From assembly GCA_012034765.1 (NCBI GenBank), contig JAAUOU010000043.1, positions 1 to 35,415 of the forward strand: a stretch of DNA of 35,415 nucleotides, read 5' to 3'. This document shows positions 25,235 to 34,278 of the stretch, in pieces. A program made the translations under genes and the position numbers. The stretch comes from Pleurocapsaceae cyanobacterium CSU_1_1. Lineage in GTDB: Bacteria; Cyanobacteriota; Cyanobacteriia; Cyanobacteriales; Xenococcaceae. Positions within the stretch are counted from its first letter, which is position 1; every line of letters starts with the position of its first letter. The notes beneath the pieces were generated by a model. That model made no database searches. It had not been told where the DNA came from and worked only from the letters and a program-made list of their open reading frames with translations.

Positions 25235-26293
25235 CTAATCTTCCGCTAGCTCAATAATTCCCCCACCCAAAACCATGTCATCATGGTATAAAACTGCTGC
25301 TTGTCCTGGGGTAATACCAAACTGATGTGACTCAAACATGATTTTGATTCGAGCGTTACCCAAAGGAATTATCTGTGCGGGAACAGAGGCAGAGCGATAG
25401 CGAATTTTGACTTCGGCGTGAATCGGTGTAGTAGGTTCAACAATTGATACCCAGTTCATTTTAGCAGCAGTACATTCAAGTCTTCCTCCTGCATGGCGAT
25501 CGCCTACCACAACTCGGTTCATGATCGCATCTAATTTAACTACATATAAAGGTTCTGGCGCAGCAATACCCAAACCTCTACGTTGTCCGATGGTGTAGTG
25601 GTGAATACCTGTGTGTTTGCCCAGAACATTCCCCGCCATGTCGACAATTTCTCCCTCTTTCTGGTTAATATAGCGGTCTAAAAACGTCTGCATTGAACCA
25701 TGAGCTTCCACCAAACATAAATCCTGGCTTTCTGGCTTTTCTGCCGTAGCCAACCCAAATTCAGCAGCAATGCGTCGGGTTTCCTCTTTAGTTTGATTTC
25801 CGAGGGGAAAAACCGAAGCAGCTAATAATTCTTGAGTTAAATCGTATAAAAAATAGGACTGATCTTTATTGGAATCTACTGCTTTTAAGAGCTGATAGCG
25901 ATCGCTATTTTCGTCGTATTGTATTCTGGCATAATGTCCTGTAGCAATTTTGTCTGTCCCTAGCTCTTGTTGAGCATAAGTTAACATCGGCGCAAACTTC
26001 ACGGTACGGTTGCACTGAGAACAAGGCAGAGGCGTAACTCCTGCTTCGTAACCGTTTACGAGATAATCAATAATGTGTTCTTGGAAAACATCTCGACTAT
26101 CGACAATATGATGGGGAATTGCTAATTCTTCGCAGAGCCGTGCAGCATCTACCATGCCTTCCGAGCAGCACTGTCCTTTCCCCTTCATCAACCAGAGAGT
26201 AAGACCAATAACTTGATAACCTTGATGATGGAGAGTTGCAGCAGCAACCGAGCTGTCTACGCCACCTGATAAGCCGACAACGACTTTGTTCAT
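25235..26293 (-). CDS. mnmA: tRNA-specific 2-thiouridylase MnmA
   Basis: Adds sulfur at C2 of the wobble uridine of tRNAs for Lys, Glu and Gln, taking ATP and persulfide sulfur. It is 352 residues, with the PP-loop SGGVDSS (9-15) for ATP, catalytic Cys94 in [11 protein letters not shown] and partner Cys193 in ESQDLCLV. The C-terminal beta domains contain [13 protein letters not shown] and RVVVGDR. All catalytic residues are seen. ATG at 26291-26293 begins directly with the conserved [12 protein letters not shown]. Confidence 0.95.
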   Translation of the reverse strand: MNKVVVGLSGGVDSSVAAATLHHQGYQVIGLTLWLMKGKGQCCSEGMVDAARLCEELAIPHHIVDSRDVFQEHIIDYLVNGYEAGVTPLPCSQCNRTVKFAPMLTYAQQELGTDKIATGHYARIQYDENSDRYQLLKAVDSNKDQSYFLYDLTQELLAASVFPLGNQTKEETRRIAAEFGLATAEKPESQDLCLVEAHGSMQTFLDRYINQKEGEIVDMAGNVLGKHTGIHHYTIGQRRGLGIAAPEPLYVVKLDAIMNRVVVGDRHAGGRLECTAAKMNWVSIVEPTTPIHAEVKIRYRSASVPAQIIPLGNARIKIMFESHQFGITPGQAAVLYHDDMVLGGGIIELAED

Positions 26294-26412
26294 GAAACTA
26301 ATTCGAAAATATTTAACGTTTATTCAAGCTGGATTTATTTAGCTAATTATTGCTCATCATACTAAATTTTCTCTATTCCATGAACCTGAATCACTATCAA
26401 TATTTTTCGCTC

Positions 26413-26754
26413 TCAACTTTCGAGAAATATGTTTAAATCTTCAATTAGTTGAGTCAGTTCTGCTTCACTAGTTAAGCGGATGCGATCATCTCGTAGCGTC
26501 AGGAGAATTTTGGCAGCAAAAGGACTGGGGTAAATATTGGGATTACAAAAGATTTCTAAAAATACATCTCCTGTATAGCGATATTCCATTGATTCTTGCT
26601 TAACGGGACGATTACCCGCTCCCGTATTAGCTGTGGCGATCGCCTTAAGACTTTGCATTAGTGCAGCTATTTCTGTCTGTAACTGTTTGGCAGCGTCTTC
26701 TGAAAAACTAAAACTAACTGCCCCTTGAACTAAATTGAGGGTTAACTGAGCCAT
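26413..26754 (-). CDS. Conserved hypothetical protein, 113 residues
   Basis: This soluble protein begins MAQLTLNLVQGAVSFSFSED and has a middle with a TANTGAGNRPVKQESMEY linker and a beta-rich end (YTGDVFLEIFCNPNIYPS, ILLTLRDDRIRLTSE, LIEDLNIFLES). I recognise it only as a conserved cyanobacterial type, without a named family. It lies 119 nt upstream of mnmA on the same strand. No catalytic motif or membrane segment is seen. Confidence 0.65.
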   Translation of the reverse strand: MAQLTLNLVQGAVSFSFSEDAAKQLQTEIAALMQSLKAIATANTGAGNRPVKQESMEYRYTGDVFLEIFCNPNIYPSPFAAKILLTLRDDRIRLTSEAELTQLIEDLNIFLES

Positions 26755-26994
26755 CTTAAAAAACTTAATTTAATTTAATAAGTAAGAATTAATGCTAATT
26801 AATCTTGATAAATTCTTAGTTTGAATCTATCAGATTTCAGAGATTTAAAAATTTATTTGTCAGAAAATATCTCAATAAGTTACCTTTTTCTAAATAACTC
26901 AACATTGCAACAAGCACAGTCCAATAGAGACTACCGCTAGTTTTCAGACTATGATTATAAGACAAAGCATCTGGACAGAGTTTCCCTTCTTAAT

Positions 26995-27930
26995 ATGGTG
27001 CAGGATAATCGCTCACAGGTTCGTCGTGTTCTTTGGTTTACTTTACTTTTAAATTTGTTTGTCATGAGTCTTAAGTTTGCTTTGGGGATAGCTACTGGCT
27101 CATTGAGTCTGCAAGCAGATGCTCTCCATAGCGTTACAGACAGCGTCAATAATATTTTAGGTTTAGTAACCAATCGGTTTTCCTCTCCCCAGCCAGATCG
27201 CGAACATCCTTATGGACACCAAAAGTTTGAGGCGATCGGCGCATTGGGCATCGCTGCATTTTTGGGCATTGCCTGTTTTGAAATTCTGCGCGGTGCAGTA
27301 GAAAAAATTTTTTTTACTTCTGAAAGTGCTGCTGTGAAAGTAGCGCCAACTGAACTATGGTTATTACTAGTAATTCTCGGAATTAATATTTTTGTCGCGT
27401 TTTATGAACGTAATGTCGGCAGAAAAGTCAACAGTCCAATTTTGATTGCCGATGCCAAACATACAATGAGCGATATTTGGGTGACAATCATTGTAATTGC
27501 TGGTTTGATTGGAGTCTGGCAAGCAGAAAAGTTAAACTTCCCTCAATTACTCTGGCTGGATGTAATTTTGGCTTTTCCAGTGGCGCTTTTAGTCTTTTAT
27601 AGTGGGTGGCAAGTAATTAGCGAAAATCTACCCTGGCTAGTTGATGAAATGGCGATCGCCCCAGAAGCAATTTATGATCTGGTGATGAAAGTTCCAGGAG
27701 TTATTAACTGTCATGATATTGCCTCGCGGGGAATGTTGGGTAGACAGGTATTTATTGAAATGCACCTGATTGTTAATACTGATGATTTAGTCGTTGCGCA
27801 TCAGATTACCGAACAGATTGAAGATAGATTAGAACAGAGTTTTGGTACGCTGCGGGTTATAATTCACGTCGAACCACCAGAATATGAAGAAGAAAATATT
27901 AGCTTTGGTAGTAGCGAAGCTATCAAATAG
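26995..27930 (+). CDS. Cation diffusion facilitator (CDF) metal transporter
   Basis: A 311-residue proton-driven exporter of divalent metals (Zn2+, Co2+, Fe2+ or Mn2+) in the inner membrane. Six helices carry the transport site His45-x3-Asp49 (LQADALHSVTDSVNN) in helix 2 and His156-x3-Asp160 (ADAKHTMSD) in helix 5, and HPYGHQKFE (71-79) is the family motif. The His/Asp pairing is often linked with Zn selectivity, but the metal remains inferred. The cytoplasmic C-terminal domain (about 215-300) has the CDF ferredoxin-like fold with VPGVINCHDIASR. It is a lone gene with divergent neighbours. Confidence 0.92.
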   Translation: MVQDNRSQVRRVLWFTLLLNLFVMSLKFALGIATGSLSLQADALHSVTDSVNNILGLVTNRFSSPQPDREHPYGHQKFEAIGALGIAAFLGIACFEILRGAVEKIFFTSESAAVKVAPTELWLLLVILGINIFVAFYERNVGRKVNSPILIADAKHTMSDIWVTIIVIAGLIGVWQAEKLNFPQLLWLDVILAFPVALLVFYSGWQVISENLPWLVDEMAIAPEAIYDLVMKVPGVINCHDIASRGMLGRQVFIEMHLIVNTDDLVVAHQITEQIEDRLEQSFGTLRVIIHVEPPEYEEENISFGSSEAIK

Positions 27931-27981
27931 AGAAAGTAGGAGAGGGATAATTCAACCACGTTTAAACTTACAGTTAAGTAG

Positions 27982-28392
27982 TTAAGTCATTACTTTCAAA
28001 ATACTTAAAGCAAACAAAGTCCAGCCACACAAAGACCCGATCGCAAACATTAGCGATCGCCCTACAGGAATGTTGACAATATAAAAAACAGAATAGAGTA
28101 AGCGTGCTACGAGAAAAGCGATCGCAGCAATTTTTGCCCAAGCAGATTCTACTCCTGTAGCATAAGCCATAAGCGCAGCTAAACCATAAATAGTTAGAGC
28201 CTCAAAGCTATTTTGGTGCGCCCAGGTAGCACGTTTGGCATAATCAGGAAGTTGCTCGAATATAGCGCGGGGTGCGGATTGATCGTAGCCAGCCTTAAAT
28301 CGTCCCCAGGCAACAACTAAAAATGGCGCATAAGTTAAGACAACTGCTCCAATAATTGAGCAGAGCAAAATTAAATTAACGGGTATGTTCAT
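27982..28392 (-). CDS. MAPEG-family membrane protein
   Basis: A 136-residue protein with four predicted helices, of the MAPEG family (membrane proteins of eicosanoid and glutathione metabolism). The family motifs are the ALTIYGLAALMA helix and ARLLYSVFYIVNIPVGRSL. The biological role of bacterial members is unclear. The start is set at ATG 28390-28392 (MNIPVNLILLCS), because a longer frame from 28461 would begin inside the terminator of typA and add an uncommon sequence. It lies 108 nt after typA on the same strand but is separated by that terminator. Confidence 0.85.
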   Translation of the reverse strand: MNIPVNLILLCSIIGAVVLTYAPFLVVAWGRFKAGYDQSAPRAIFEQLPDYAKRATWAHQNSFEALTIYGLAALMAYATGVESAWAKIAAIAFLVARLLYSVFYIVNIPVGRSLMFAIGSLCGWTLFALSILKVMT

Positions 28393-28433
28393 AGCAAAGA
28401 GTCGCAAGATTGATGTGAAGGTGAAAAAACACC

Positions 28434-28459
28434 AAAAAAAAGGGCAGCGATTGCTACCC
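28434..28459 (-). terminator. Rho-independent terminator of typA
   Basis: On the minus strand GGGTAGC, loop AATC, GCTGCCC form a 7-bp stem with one wobble pair, followed by eight T (28434-28441). It lies about 40 nt after the typA stop and explains why the MAPEG start is later. Confidence 0.88.
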
Positions 28460-28499
28460 AATCAAAAGGTTAATTAGACTGATTTAGTCATCACTAAGC

Positions 28500-30290
28500 C
28501 TAACTTTTAACCAGCTTCTTAGTTTTAAGTTTACGCAGACGAATTGATTCTGGGGTGACTTCGACTAGCTCATCAGAACCAATATATTCAAGAGCGCGTT
28601 CTAAGCTCATTTCAGTCGGGGCTTGGAGTTGAACCAATTCATCTCCACTAGCCGCACGGTGGTTAGTCAACTGCTTGGCTTTACAAACATTTAAATCAAG
28701 GTCCTGGGGACGATTATGTTCACCAACAATCATGCCTTTATAAACTTTAGTACCAGGAGTAATAAAGAATGTTCCGCGATCTTCGGCATTTTTCAGCGCA
28801 TAAAAAGTGGCTACACCTTCTTCAAAAGCGATAATCACTCCGTTGTAGCGAGTTTCTAGTTCACCAGAAAAGTCACGATACTCTAGGAAACTGTGGTTCA
28901 TAATACCTTCACCGCGAGTAATGCGCACAAAGTCACCACGAAAACCAATTAAACCTCGGGCGGGGATCACAAACTCTAGTTGAGTCCGTCCACCGCCAGT
29001 TTGCATATCCTTCATTTCGCCCTTACGCTGTCCAAGACGTTCAATACAGCTACCAACGGCAGCTTCAGGAACATCTAAAACCAGATATTCAAAAGGTTCA
29101 CAGGGCTTACCTTTAATTTCGCGGTAGATTACCTGGGGTTGGGATACTTGGAATTCATATCCTTCCCGTCGCATGGTTTCAATTAAAATACCTAAATGTA
29201 GTTCCCCACGACCAGAAACCAGAAATTGCTCTGCTGAATCACCATCTTCTACCCGCAGAGCCACGTTAGTTTCTAATTCTCGCATAAGGCGATCGCGAAT
29301 TTGACGTGAAGTGACGAAACTTCCTTCCAGTCCCGCAAAAGGCGAATTATTCACAGAGAAGGTCATTTGCAAAGTAGGCTCATCTACCTTAATCAGCGGT
29401 AGCGCTTGAGGCTCATTAGGACAGGTGATTGTCTCGCCAATATTAGCATCAGCAAACCCCGATACCGCCACAATATTCCCTGCACTAGCCTCATCCATTT
29501 CGACTCGCGCTAGACCTTTAAAACCCATCAGCTTGGATATTTTGGCTTTAACAACCTTGCCATCTTCTTTAATCAAGGCGGCCTGTTGACCCGATTTCAA
29601 CACCCCATTATGAATTCTGCCAATTACAATCCGACCCAGATAATCAGAATAATCCAGGGTTGTTACCTGTAGCTGCAATGGCTTGTTCACATCTCCTGCT
29701 GGGGGTGGAACATGGTGAAGGATGGCTTCAAACAAGGGCTTCATGTCTACCCCTTCTTCATCGAGGGTTTCTTTGACATACCCTTCTAACCCAGAAGCAT
29801 AAAGGGTAGTAAAGTCGCACTGGTCATCATCTGCACCCAGTTCAACAAACAAATCAAATACTTTATCTACCGCACCATCTGGATGAGCGCGAGGACGGTC
29901 AATTTTATTAACTACTACAATCGGACGTAAGCCTTGCTCTAAAGCTTTTTTCAAGACAAAGCGAGTTTGTGGCATTGGTCCTTCGTTGGCATCAACAATG
30001 AGGACACAACCGTCAACCATTCCCAAGACTCGTTCGACTTCACCACCGAAGTCAGCATGACCAGGGGTATCAACAATATTAATTAGAGTATCTTGATAGC
30101 TAACTGCGGTATTCTTGGACAGAATTGTAATTCCCCGTTCTCGTTCAAGATCGTTAGAGTCCATGACACAATCTGGTACATCTTCGCCTTCGCGGAAAAT
30201 ACCCGATTGTTTGAGGAGTGCATCTACGAGAGTGGTTTTACCGTGATCGACGTGAGCAATAATGGCAATGTTGCGAATAGGAAGAGACAT
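28500..30290 (-). CDS. typA: Ribosome-associated GTPase TypA/BipA
   Basis: A 596-residue translational GTPase that binds ribosomes and is needed for growth under stress, including cold. It has G1 AHVDHGKT (12-19), switch/effector [11 protein letters not shown] (about 50-60), G3 DTPGHADF (74-81) and G4 NKID (128-131), then domain II, EF-G-like domains and the typical C-terminal end. Length is normal for the family. Start [14 protein letters not shown] is conserved. It is divergent from lspA with an 86-nt gap, and followed by a terminator. Confidence 0.97.
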   Translation of the reverse strand: MSLPIRNIAIIAHVDHGKTTLVDALLKQSGIFREGEDVPDCVMDSNDLERERGITILSKNTAVSYQDTLINIVDTPGHADFGGEVERVLGMVDGCVLIVDANEGPMPQTRFVLKKALEQGLRPIVVVNKIDRPRAHPDGAVDKVFDLFVELGADDDQCDFTTLYASGLEGYVKETLDEEGVDMKPLFEAILHHVPPPAGDVNKPLQLQVTTLDYSDYLGRIVIGRIHNGVLKSGQQAALIKEDGKVVKAKISKLMGFKGLARVEMDEASAGNIVAVSGFADANIGETITCPNEPQALPLIKVDEPTLQMTFSVNNSPFAGLEGSFVTSRQIRDRLMRELETNVALRVEDGDSAEQFLVSGRGELHLGILIETMRREGYEFQVSQPQVIYREIKGKPCEPFEYLVLDVPEAAVGSCIERLGQRKGEMKDMQTGGGRTQLEFVIPARGLIGFRGDFVRITRGEGIMNHSFLEYRDFSGELETRYNGVIIAFEEGVATFYALKNAEDRGTFFITPGTKVYKGMIVGEHNRPQDLDLNVCKAKQLTNHRAASGDELVQLQAPTEMSLERALEYIGSDELVEVTPESIRLRKLKTKKLVKS

Positions 30291-30376
30291 ATGATTGGTC
30301 TATTAGACTTTTGTATCTTTTTCTCAAAGATTCTTAATAATTATAGCTTGAATTTGTTTTTTATTTATCTTGAGTT

Positions 30377-30868
30377 ATGGGTAAAAAAATGATGCGACGA
30401 AAAAGAAGCTTTTTGCTAGTGGCTATTTTGGGGATTATCTTCGATCAGCTAACTAAATATATTGTGGTGCAAAATTTTGCCGAAGTTGGTGATACCTTGC
30501 CTCTGTGGCAAAATGTGTTTCATTTTACCTATGTAATTAATACGGGAGCAGCTTTTAGTTTTTTTCGCGGACAGGTTGATATTTTACGCTGGATTTCTCT
30601 ATTAGTGAGTATTTTCTTGGTTGTGTTTGTTTGGCACTCACCAAAAATGACTTTACTTGAGCAGTTAGGTTATGGGTTTATTTTATCTGGGGCGGTGGGG
30701 AATGGAATAGATCGCTTTTTATTTGGTTATGTGGTTGATTTTCTGGATTTTCGTCTGATTAACTTTCCTGTATTTAATGTTGCTGATGTTGCGATCAATC
30801 TTGGTGTGATCATACTATTAATCTGTAGTTTTACGGCTTCATCTAAATCAGAGCGAAAAAATCAGTAA
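30377..30868 (+). CDS. lspA: Lipoprotein signal peptidase LspA (SPase II)
   Basis: Cleaves signal peptides of lipoproteins before the lipidated Cys in the inner membrane. It is 163 residues with four membrane helices. Catalytic aspartates are Asp121 (GYVVDFLDF) and Asp137 (FNVADVAINLG); DQLTKYIV and the GAVGNGIDR loop also match the family. The substrate-binding lipoprotein at 1476 would be a client. Three Met in the first six residues make the exact start uncertain by a few codons; no clear Shine-Dalgarno site was found. Confidence 0.95.
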   Translation: MGKKMMRRKRSFLLVAILGIIFDQLTKYIVVQNFAEVGDTLPLWQNVFHFTYVINTGAAFSFFRGQVDILRWISLLVSIFLVVFVWHSPKMTLLEQLGYGFILSGAVGNGIDRFLFGYVVDFLDFRLINFPVFNVADVAINLGVIILLICSFTASSKSERKNQ

Positions 30869-30871
30869 TTA

Positions 30872-30910
30872 AACTATCTCCTACCGATAGTTTGACTAAG
30901 GATAGGAGAT
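30872..30910 (+). terminator. Overlapping inverted repeats after lspA
   Basis: AACTATC/GATAGTT (30872-30892, loop TCCTACC) and ATCTCCTA/TAGGAGAT (30876-30883 and 30903-30910) are perfect stems sharing bases, so only one can form at a time. They lie just after the lspA stop and before the convergent GH57 gene. No long T-run follows; transcript-end function is inferred. Confidence 0.4.
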
Positions 30911-31005
30911 CGGAGATAACTGATAACTAAATTTTTTCTCTTAATAAATGCTCTAAATCTTGTTAATTAAAGTAATATTTAAAGCTTTAGATTAATCACC
31001 AGTGG

Positions 31006-32595
31006 CTAAATAGTGCGATAGGTACGATAGTTAATATTAGGGAAAATATTATCAATTAGCTCTACTTTTTCTAACCATCCAGAATCGATTTTACCGACTA
31101 AAATATCATCGTAAATTTTGTTAAAACGGAGTAAATGCGATCGCGTTCTGCGAATTGCATAGGGTACCATTGTCCCAGTACGCATAATAAATGCCCAGTC
31201 AGAGGATTGTGCTAATAAGACTTCTCTGGCAGCCTGATTTAAAGCTCGCCATTCTAGTTCATCCGCAGGTTCACGATTAGCTAGGTCGATCATTCTTTCC
31301 GCTGCTTTGTGTAGATGGGGATAAACCCAAGCATTAGTGTCGTTCAGCCAATATTCATGAAACCCTTTATACCCCCAGCTAGATTGAGATGGACGACAGA
31401 CTTGTTGAGTCGGCTGCTGCTGAAGATATTCCGACAGGTGTGTCATGTCATATGTACCTTGGTCATACCAGCTTTTACGGAACAAAAAGTTGATAAATTG
31501 AGGCCCTTCATACCACCAATGACCAAATAGTTCAGCATCGTAAGGCGAAACCACAATTGGTGGACGCTGCAACATGCCACTAAGATTCTGAATTTGGCGT
31601 TCGCGATTATACATGAAGTTACCAGCATGTTCGGCCGCTTTTTCTCTTGCCCAATAAGGATCGTATAAACCTTTTTCGGTCAATCCGCCATCACGACTAG
31701 TAATTTTATGGTATTTAATACCTGTGTTTTTACGTTGTCCATTGGGCATAATATAAGGCTTAATGTACTCATATTCAGCTTCCCAACCTAAATCTTTATA
31801 AAATTCACGATATTCTACTGCGCCAGGATAGCCCACTTTAGAAGACCAAACTTGCTGAGAAGATTCATGGTCGCGACCAAAAGCTGCTACTCCTGTTTCA
31901 GTAAAGATGGGAGCATAAGAGCCATGACGAGGACGAGGACGAGCATAAAGAATACCATGTCCATCAGTGAGGAAATAACGCAAGCCAGCATCCGCCAGCA
32001 TTCTTTCTAGACCTTCATAATAGGCACATTCTGGCAACCAAATTCCCTTGGGAGCGCGACCAAAATTTTCTTCATAGTGTTCACAAGCGACTTTAATTTG
32101 CGACCATACTGCTTGTGGATACATCTTCATTAATGGCAGATAGCCATGAGTTGCCCCACAGGTAATAATATCAAGGTTGCCACTATCTAAAAATTGCTTA
32201 AAAGCGCCTACCAAATCGCGATTGTAACCTACCCAAGTCTGGCGAATCTGACTAAATGAGTTGGCATAGTATTCAGCCAAATAAAGCATATGACCGTTGT
32301 GTTGATGTCGGTCAATCTCTTTGGCAATTAATTCTTCTAGTTGGGCTAAATGAGCATCGTAACGATCCTGTAACAGTTCATCCCGTAGCATTGACACCAA
32401 TGGCGGTGTCATACTCATCGTCATTTTAAAGTCTACTCCATCCCGCTTTAAGCCTTCAAAAACTTGCAGCAGAGGGACATAAGTTTCGGTAATGGCTTCG
32501 AACAGCCATTCTTCTTCTAAAACAAAATCGCTTTCTGGATGTCGGACAAAAGGTAAGTGGGCGTGTAAGACGAGTGCAAGATAACCAAGAGCCAT
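31006..32595 (-). CDS. GH57 1,4-alpha-glucan branching enzyme
   Basis: A 529-residue cytoplasmic glycoside hydrolase family 57 enzyme that makes alpha-1,6 branches in glycogen. The start GYLALVLHAHLPFVRHP contains the conserved HAHLPF. The nucleophile is Glu189 in WLPECAYYEG, and the acid/base residue is Asp353 in VVSPYDAELFGHWW (assigned by family position). A C-terminal helical domain (about 430-529) resembles DUF1957-type branching enzymes. Length is typical of the cyanobacterial branching enzyme. It stores photosynthate together with the usual GlgB, and is convergent with lspA. Confidence 0.93.
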   Translation of the reverse strand: MALGYLALVLHAHLPFVRHPESDFVLEEEWLFEAITETYVPLLQVFEGLKRDGVDFKMTMSMTPPLVSMLRDELLQDRYDAHLAQLEELIAKEIDRHQHNGHMLYLAEYYANSFSQIRQTWVGYNRDLVGAFKQFLDSGNLDIITCGATHGYLPLMKMYPQAVWSQIKVACEHYEENFGRAPKGIWLPECAYYEGLERMLADAGLRYFLTDGHGILYARPRPRHGSYAPIFTETGVAAFGRDHESSQQVWSSKVGYPGAVEYREFYKDLGWEAEYEYIKPYIMPNGQRKNTGIKYHKITSRDGGLTEKGLYDPYWAREKAAEHAGNFMYNRERQIQNLSGMLQRPPIVVSPYDAELFGHWWYEGPQFINFLFRKSWYDQGTYDMTHLSEYLQQQPTQQVCRPSQSSWGYKGFHEYWLNDTNAWVYPHLHKAAERMIDLANREPADELEWRALNQAAREVLLAQSSDWAFIMRTGTMVPYAIRRTRSHLLRFNKIYDDILVGKIDSGWLEKVELIDNIFPNINYRTYRTI

Positions 32596-32908
32596 GATGT
32601 AGTATGTAGTATCTTTAAATATTTTTTGAGGGCAGTGAAGACGAGGTTTTAAAAGCTAGGGGTGAATTTGAATTATGGAACTGGGGCAATCTAGGTAAAT
32701 TTTATGATATCTTAATAGTGTCTTCTGATAAAGTTTTAGTTGCGGGTAAACTCTCTTTAATTAAGCTAATGGTTAACTGATAGCTATTTTCAATTAAAAA
32801 CTTAATTGAATTATTTTAGTTACTTCTGTTAACACGATGCAAATAACAGAGGACGATCGCCTAAATCGTCTTCTAATAAATGAATATTGAAGTGCTGAGT
32901 TAGATTTA
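32596..32908 (+). other. Intergenic region upstream of sasA and the GH57 gene
   Basis: The 313 nt between divergent genes hold a GACGAT/ATCGTC stem (32852-32870, 7-nt loop) 38 nt before the sasA start. Across it runs a short frame, ATG 32837 to TGA 32888-32890 (17 codons), that is in phase with sasA. No promoter is clear. TAAGTTTA-like A+T-rich DNA fills the rest. Confidence 0.45.
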
Positions 32909-34081
32909 GTGTTGCATTTTCATAAGCAATGTCCCGATTCCGATCAAGGTAACGCGGAGGAACTATTGCTTCAACTATTATTATTTGTCGATCAACGTTC
33001 TTCTTCAGAAGAGCAGGTTCAAGAAATTAAGGCTTACCTACACGGCTTGCGCTCTGATTATGCTTTCAAGTTAGATGTAGTGGAGATCGAGAAACAGCCT
33101 CATTTAGTAGAGTTTTTTAGATTAGTTGCTACTCCTGCTCTAGTAAAAATGTCTCCAGCACCAAGACAAACTCTAGCGGGAAGTAATTTAATTCAGCAGT
33201 TAGAGAAGTGGTGGCCTCAGTGGAAAGGAGCAAAAACTTCTTCAGAAAACAGCTCCAAGACCAAAGATAATTATCCTGCTACAGTTATACCGACTGGCGG
33301 TTATGATGCTCAAGGCATAATGTTATCGGATGAAATATTTAGTCTTAGGCAAGAAAAGGCAGAATTAGAAGCACAGCTAAGGTTTAAAGATAAAATTTTA
33401 GCAATGTTGGCTCACGATCTGCGGACACCCTTGACGGCAGCCTCGATGGCAGTGGAAACAATTGAGCTGTCGGAGAAAAATGAGGATTTGTCGGCAAATA
33501 AGCTTTTGGCTTTAAAACGAAAGTTATTTCGCCAAGCAAGAAATCAGTTTAACATCATGGATAACATGATCGGCGAACTACTGCAAAATTCTCAAAACAA
33601 CCATGCCAAACTAGCAGTTAAACCAAAGCCACTCAATCTGTGTTCACTTTGCCAAGATATTGCCAACCAGTTTGATGCCAAATTAGGACGAAAATCGATG
33701 AATTTTGTCATGGACGTTCCTCAAGATCTGCCCCTAATTTATGCTGATGCTGAATTAATCCGTCAACTGATTAGTAATTTGCTGGATAATGCGATTAAAT
33801 ACACTCCAGAAAAAGGGAGTATCTCTTTATCCGTTCTCCATCGCACCAATCAAAAGGTACAGGTGAGTATTTGCGATACTGGGCCAGGAATTCCAACTGC
33901 CAAAAGAGAGCAGATCTTTGAAAATAATTTTCGTCTTCAGCGCGATCGCGCTGCCCAAGGTTATGGACTCGGACTAGCAACTTGTCATCAGATTGTCTCT
34001 GCTCATTATGGTCAGATTTGGGTAGACAGCGCGCCAGAATCGGGTAGCTGTTTTCGATTTACCCTATTGGTATATAAGTAG
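32909..34081 (+). CDS. sasA: Circadian output histidine kinase SasA
   Basis: SasA binds KaiC through a KaiB-like thioredoxin domain and passes clock timing to the regulator RpaA. This 390-residue protein has the KaiB-like domain at about 20-105 (LQLLLFVDQRSSSEEQ, VEFFRLVATPALVKMSP), a linker with a coiled segment (about 140-160) and a histidine kinase core. Key residues are His169 (MLAHDLRTPL), Asn294 (NLLDNAIKYT), DTGPGIP (323-329) and GYGLGLATC. All catalytic residues are present. The start is GTG at 32909 (or TTG at 32912); no in-frame ATG lies close upstream without a stop between. kaiABC and rpaA are not in the window. Confidence 0.93.
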   Translation: MLHFHKQCPDSDQGNAEELLLQLLLFVDQRSSSEEQVQEIKAYLHGLRSDYAFKLDVVEIEKQPHLVEFFRLVATPALVKMSPAPRQTLAGSNLIQQLEKWWPQWKGAKTSSENSSKTKDNYPATVIPTGGYDAQGIMLSDEIFSLRQEKAELEAQLRFKDKILAMLAHDLRTPLTAASMAVETIELSEKNEDLSANKLLALKRKLFRQARNQFNIMDNMIGELLQNSQNNHAKLAVKPKPLNLCSLCQDIANQFDAKLGRKSMNFVMDVPQDLPLIYADAELIRQLISNLLDNAIKYTPEKGSISLSVLHRTNQKVQVSICDTGPGIPTAKREQIFENNFRLQRDRAAQGYGLGLATCHQIVSAHYGQIWVDSAPESGSCFRFTLLVYK

Positions 34082-34100
34082 TTGTACAGTATTTTTACAA

Positions 34101-34128
34101 GTCAAAAGTCAAAAGTTAAAAGTCAAAA
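34101..34128 (+). repeat. Heptamer tandem repeat GTCAAAA
   Basis: Four 7-bp units, GTCAAAA three times and GTTAAAA once, run without gaps after sasA. It is the second heptamer array in the window and differs in sequence from the one at 2888. No coding function is seen. Confidence 0.85.
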
Positions 34129-34278
34129 GTAATGCTCCGAAGCTGTTTTAGGCTAAAAGAAATAAATCACGGTTCAATATCTGAATCTTTTTTCTTCAGC
34201 TAGAAATTCTGGCGATCGCTTTAAAATAGATTAAATTGCGACGTAGCTATAAAACTGAATCAGATTAGGTTTTTTACA

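Noticed and set aside
27982-28461. Longer MAPEG protein starting at 28461
   Set aside because: The extra residues come from the T-run and stem of the typA terminator, and MNIPVNLILL is a natural family start.
32909-34081. Nearby kaiABC cluster next to sasA
   Set aside because: The neighbours are a branching enzyme and a broken permease; sasA commonly lies apart from the kai genes.
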